This document shows positions 5,188-7,643 of a stretch of DNA of 7,643 bases, in pieces (position 1 is the first letter of the stretch; every line of letters starts with the position of its first letter). The translations under genes and the position numbers were made by a program. This stretch comes from an uncultured Sphingobacteriales bacterium (lineage in GTDB: Bacteria > Bacteroidota > Bacteroidia > Chitinophagales > Chitinophagaceae): contig CALKHN010000100.1 of assembly GCA_937991535.1 (NCBI GenBank), positions 1 to 7,643 of the forward strand. The letters run 5' to 3'. Under the pieces are notes generated by a model that was not told where the DNA came from, ran no database searches, and was given only the letters and a program-made list of their open reading frames with translations.

Positions 5188-7112
5188 ACATTCACTCCAT
5201 TGCCCGGTACCGATTCCAATTCCATTTTACCATTCAGGGCTTTTACCCGGGATTGAAGGCTATAGATGCCCATGCCCGATTCTTTCACATTTCCCGGGTC
5301 AAATCCAACCCCGTTATCTTCAACCGCGACGGAAAGTATTCCATTTTGATGGCTCATCTGCACAATCGCTTCCGTGGCATTGGAATGTTTCACGATATTA
5401 TTCAGGAGCTCCTGCACTATGCGGTAAACAGCTAGCTCAAAACTATTATTAAACCGAACAAGGTCTCCCCAGGAATCATACTGCACGCTCAGGCTACGGC
5501 CCTTGCCAATAAGGTCACAATACCTTTTGATGGCTGCATCGAGTCCATGCTGAAGCAAGAGTTCCGGCATCAGGTTGTGCGAAGTCTTTCTGATCTCCTG
5601 TGTAGCTTCATCCAGCAACCTTACCCCCTGCCGGTATCCTTCTGCCTGCGATACACCCTCATTTTCATTTGCCATACTGCTCAGGTGCATTTTACTGGCA
5701 GCCAATATTCCGGCTACCCCATCGTGCAGGTCTTTTGAAATCCGGCTGCGTTCTTTTTCCTCACCATTCATTAAAGCCTGTAACACATCAATTTCCTTTT
5801 GCTTTTGAAGGGTAAGCAATTCTGAAGAAAAAATTCTTTTCTTATTTCTCATTTGAAGAAATATACTCGCAGCCAAAAGAGAGGCTGCCACCAAGCCAGC
5901 CAGGGTAAACCCGGCAAGGCGGTTGCTTTTTGCCAAATCAAGATCTTTCACCGAAAGTTCAAGCTGATTTTGTGCCAACGCCTTTTCATTCTCTGCAGTC
6001 CGGTACTTCGCTTCAATTTCTGCTACGTCCTTCCTGCTTTTTTCAGTATAGAAAGAATCTTTATGAACTCCATGCTTTACATTATAGGCATAGGCATGCT
6101 TATAATCACCCATGGCGTAATGTACTTTCCCCAGGCGTTCATAGATATCAAACAAAAAATAAAGATTCCCGGTAGATTCAGCTTTTTTTTCGAGTTTTGA
6201 TAAAACCAATTTCTGGTTCAGGTAATCCTTTTTTTGGGCATACGCATCAACCAGGCCAAGTCCCGCCGAGATGTAATTGTGCATGTCAATAGATTCAGAA
6301 AACCCCATCGACTTTTTTGCTGCTGCAATGGCTGAATCCGGCTCTTTCAAATCATTATAAGCGCCCGACAGATTCAGGTAAACTTTGGCCCACAGAACCG
6401 GTCCGCTTTTATCATTTACATAATTCATAGCCCGCATTGCTGCTTGCAGTGCGCTATGCGGATCTTTTCCCCTTTGATAAACATTACTGATTCCGGTATA
6501 AGCTGTTACCAACCGGTTGGTGTCCTTATTTGCCGTTGCAAAATCAATGGCTTTCCGGGAATAATCAATGGCTTTTTCTATTTCATTTCTGTTCGCCAGC
6601 AAGGTGCTTACATTTTCATACAGGGTGGATAATGTTCCCGGTTTATCCTTCTTCTTTTCCACTATTTCAATTCCTTCAAGGTAATAGAAAATAGCGCTGT
6701 CTGCCATTCCCAGGATGTCGTAATTAAATCCAATATTATTATACGAAACGGCAATTCCACGGGTATTCTCAATTTTTTGATAATGCTGTAAGGCTGTCAA
6801 ATTGAAACCAATGGCTTTGTGTGAATTTCCTGCCTGGCCCTCTAAGTATCCCAGTCGGCCGTAAGAAGAGCCTAATCCGTAATCATAATTCAATTGCTTA
6901 CTCCTTTCGAGGGTTACCTGAAATACTTTCCGCGCTTTATCATTATCTACATTAATAAGATCAACTCCGTAATTGAGCAGCGCTTTAATGGAACCAGTAT
7001 CATTCTTTACTGCCAGTAACCCTTGCAGGGTAGTATCCTGGGCATTCAAAAGAGCCGGGAAATTTATACCTGAGAAAACTACCAATCCGTATATGAATAT
7101 GTTTCTAAACAT
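5160..7112 (-). CDS. TPR-containing sensor histidine kinase, HisKA_3 type
   Basis: A 650-residue membrane sensor kinase that should autophosphorylate on His463 and pass the phosphate to a NarL-type regulator, most likely the one at 3624-4265. Order of parts: signal peptide ending at LLNA-Q (about 24); about seven TPR-like repeats of 40 residues beginning near 80, 121, 162, 201, 242, 281 and 318, predicted periplasmic; a coiled-coil stretch (360-398); one membrane helix (about 400-420); a HisKA_3 dimerisation domain with RISKDLHDGVAG (457-468, His463); and a HATPase domain with the N box QELLNNIVKHS (567-577), DNGVGF (599-604) and SGMGI (612-616). All catalytic boxes are intact. The signal is unknown; TPR domains usually bind proteins or peptides. 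The gene converges on 4351-5187 and overlaps its 3' end. The ATG at 7112 gives the signal peptide and has AAGG close by, with a promoter-like TATATTTG 50 bases upstream. Confidence 0.94.
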   Translation of the reverse strand: MFRNIFIYGLVVFSGINFPALLNAQDTTLQGLLAVKNDTGSIKALLNYGVDLINVDNDKARKVFQVTLERSKQLNYDYGLGSSYGRLGYLEGQAGNSHKAIGFNLTALQHYQKIENTRGIAVSYNNIGFNYDILGMADSAIFYYLEGIEIVEKKKDKPGTLSTLYENVSTLLANRNEIEKAIDYSRKAIDFATANKDTNRLVTAYTGISNVYQRGKDPHSALQAAMRAMNYVNDKSGPVLWAKVYLNLSGAYNDLKEPDSAIAAAKKSMGFSESIDMHNYISAGLGLVDAYAQKKDYLNQKLVLSKLEKKAESTGNLYFLFDIYERLGKVHYAMGDYKHAYAYNVKHGVHKDSFYTEKSRKDVAEIEAKYRTAENEKALAQNQLELSVKDLDLAKSNRLAGFTLAGLVAASLLAASIFLQMRNKKRIFSSELLTLQKQKEIDVLQALMNGEEKERSRISKDLHDGVAGILAASKMHLSSMANENEGVSQAEGYRQGVRLLDEATQEIRKTSHNLMPELLLQHGLDAAIKRYCDLIGKGRSLSVQYDSWGDLVRFNNSFELAVYRIVQELLNNIVKHSNATEAIVQMSHQNGILSVAVEDNGVGFDPGNVKESGMGIYSLQSRVKALNGKMELESVPGNGVNVYLEFETGK

Positions 7113-7161
7113 ACCTTATTGTATTCTATAAATAAACTGGAAAGTAAATACCTGCAGATTT

Positions 7162-7169
7162 CAAATATA
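7162..7169 (-). promoter_or_regulatory. Candidate Bacteroidota -7 promoter element of the histidine kinase gene
   Basis: On the minus strand this reads TATATTTG, an exact match to the Bacteroidota TAnnTTTG consensus. It lies 50 bases upstream of the kinase ATG and inside the 82-base gap after the OmpA-like gene. A TTG occurs just upstream (in TTTTTTGCG) but at the wrong distance for a -33 element. The kinase therefore may have its own promoter rather than depend on the gene before it. Confidence 0.5.
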
Positions 7170-7194
7170 CAGCGCAAAAAACTAATGTATAAGT

Positions 7195-7596
7195 TTAAAG
7201 TTTTATAAATTCCACCCGCCTGTTTTTAGCCTTTCCCTCGCTGCTGCTGTTATCTGCGACCGGTTTCGATTCTCCCAAACCATCTGATTGCATGCGGGTC
7301 GTCGAAATGCCAAATTCTTTATTAAGCACATTTTTCACTGCAAGGGCGCGACGTACGGAAAGTTCCTGGTTTCTCGTATTCTCCCCATCACTATCCGTAT
7401 GCCCAATGATTTTTACACTTATATCGGAATGTTCCTTTAAAACCGCTGCAATCTCTTTTAATACGCCGAAACTTTCGGGTTTAATTCTATCTGAATCTAC
7501 ATCAAATAAAATTCCATTGGTTACCAGTTTGCCTTCCGTGAGTAATTTATTTCGCAAATCAGGAGTACCTGCGGCCACTTTAATATTGGAAATCAT
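7195..7596 (-). CDS. OmpA/MotB C-terminal peptidoglycan-binding domain, probably the tail of a larger broken or truncated gene
   Basis: This open frame encodes 133 residues that are almost wholly an OmpA-like domain (about 25-133). It has GILFDVDSDRIKPES at the start of the domain, IIGHTDSDGENTRNQELSVRRA in the middle (Asp of HTDSDG and Arg of SVRRA contact peptidoglycan in the family) and KNRRVEFIKL at the end. Such domains anchor outer-membrane proteins or lipoproteins to the cell wall. There is no signal peptide, so an independent protein starting at this ATG would stay in the cytoplasm. The family usually has a longer N-terminal part running into the SNIKVAAG-like segment seen here. Upstream in the same frame, PDFSRTT precedes the ATG, then a TAA (plus-strand 7618-7620), then an open TKGYSHF to the window edge. 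I therefore suspect a premature stop, but the N-terminal part lies outside the window and cannot be inspected. Confidence 0.8.
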   Translation of the reverse strand: MISNIKVAAGTPDLRNKLLTEGKLVTNGILFDVDSDRIKPESFGVLKEIAAVLKEHSDISVKIIGHTDSDGENTRNQELSVRRALAVKNVLNKEFGISTTRMQSDGLGESKPVADNSSSEGKAKNRRVEFIKL

Positions 7597-7643
7597 TGTT
7601 GTCCGACTAAAATCGGGTTAAAAATGGCTGTATCCCTTTGTGG

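Noticed and set aside
5853..6200. Plus-strand open frames within the kinase gene
   Set aside because: They are antisense to the coiled-coil and TPR region of a well-supported kinase, with no domain of their own.
7176..7196. AAACT/AGTTT hairpin followed by T's on the minus strand, as terminator of the OmpA-like gene
   Set aside because: The stem is only five AT-rich pairs, overlaps the stop codon, and has a short T-run that is part of the stem.

Overview
The window looks like a piece of a Bacteroidota chromosome, probably from the Chitinophagaceae/Sphingobacteriia side of the phylum. The signs are a Bacteroidota-style ribonuclease H relic, a periplasmic TPR sensor kinase of the HisKA_3 type with a NarL-type regulator, an OmpA-like C-terminal domain, poor Shine-Dalgarno sequences, and TAnnTTTG-like promoter elements. 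No search could be run, so the taxonomy is inferred.

Left part (1-2570): the 3' end of an RNase HI gene broken by an in-frame TAA, then an intact 722-residue UvrD/Rep superfamily 1 helicase. The helicase carries a Vsr/PD-(D/E)XK-like nuclease module inserted in its first half and a four-cysteine zinc ribbon at its end. This stretch reads as AT-rich accessory DNA. A cluster of small inverted repeats follows the helicase stop.

Middle part (2570-3620): gene remains. A secreted SgcJ/EcaC-like (NTF2-fold) protein is interrupted by one TGA where a Trp is expected. It is followed in the same frame by a start-less 72-codon fragment that I do not recognise, which ends at a strong 7-bp GC-rich hairpin resembling a REP element. 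No intact gene is visible here.

Right part (3620-7200): a two-component signalling locus. A NarL/LuxR-type response regulator and a secreted all-helical protein of unknown function run rightwards. A TPR histidine kinase with a HisKA_3 core runs leftwards and overlaps the unknown gene tail to tail by 28 bases. The kinase and regulator are of matching families and probably form a pair: the kinase would sense a periplasmic signal through its TPR domain and phosphorylate the regulator at Asp56. Between the regulator and the unknown gene lie an 18-bp perfect palindrome and a terminator hairpin whose T-run ends 5 bases before the next start codon. This layout suggests that expression of the unknown protein is controlled locally.

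Right edge (7195-7643): the C-terminal OmpA/MotB peptidoglycan-binding domain of an outer-membrane protein on the minus strand. It lacks a signal peptide, and an in-frame TAA just upstream suggests it is the tail of a longer gene that has been broken. Counting this one, up to three genes in the window carry premature stops. That points either to local decay or to sequence error.
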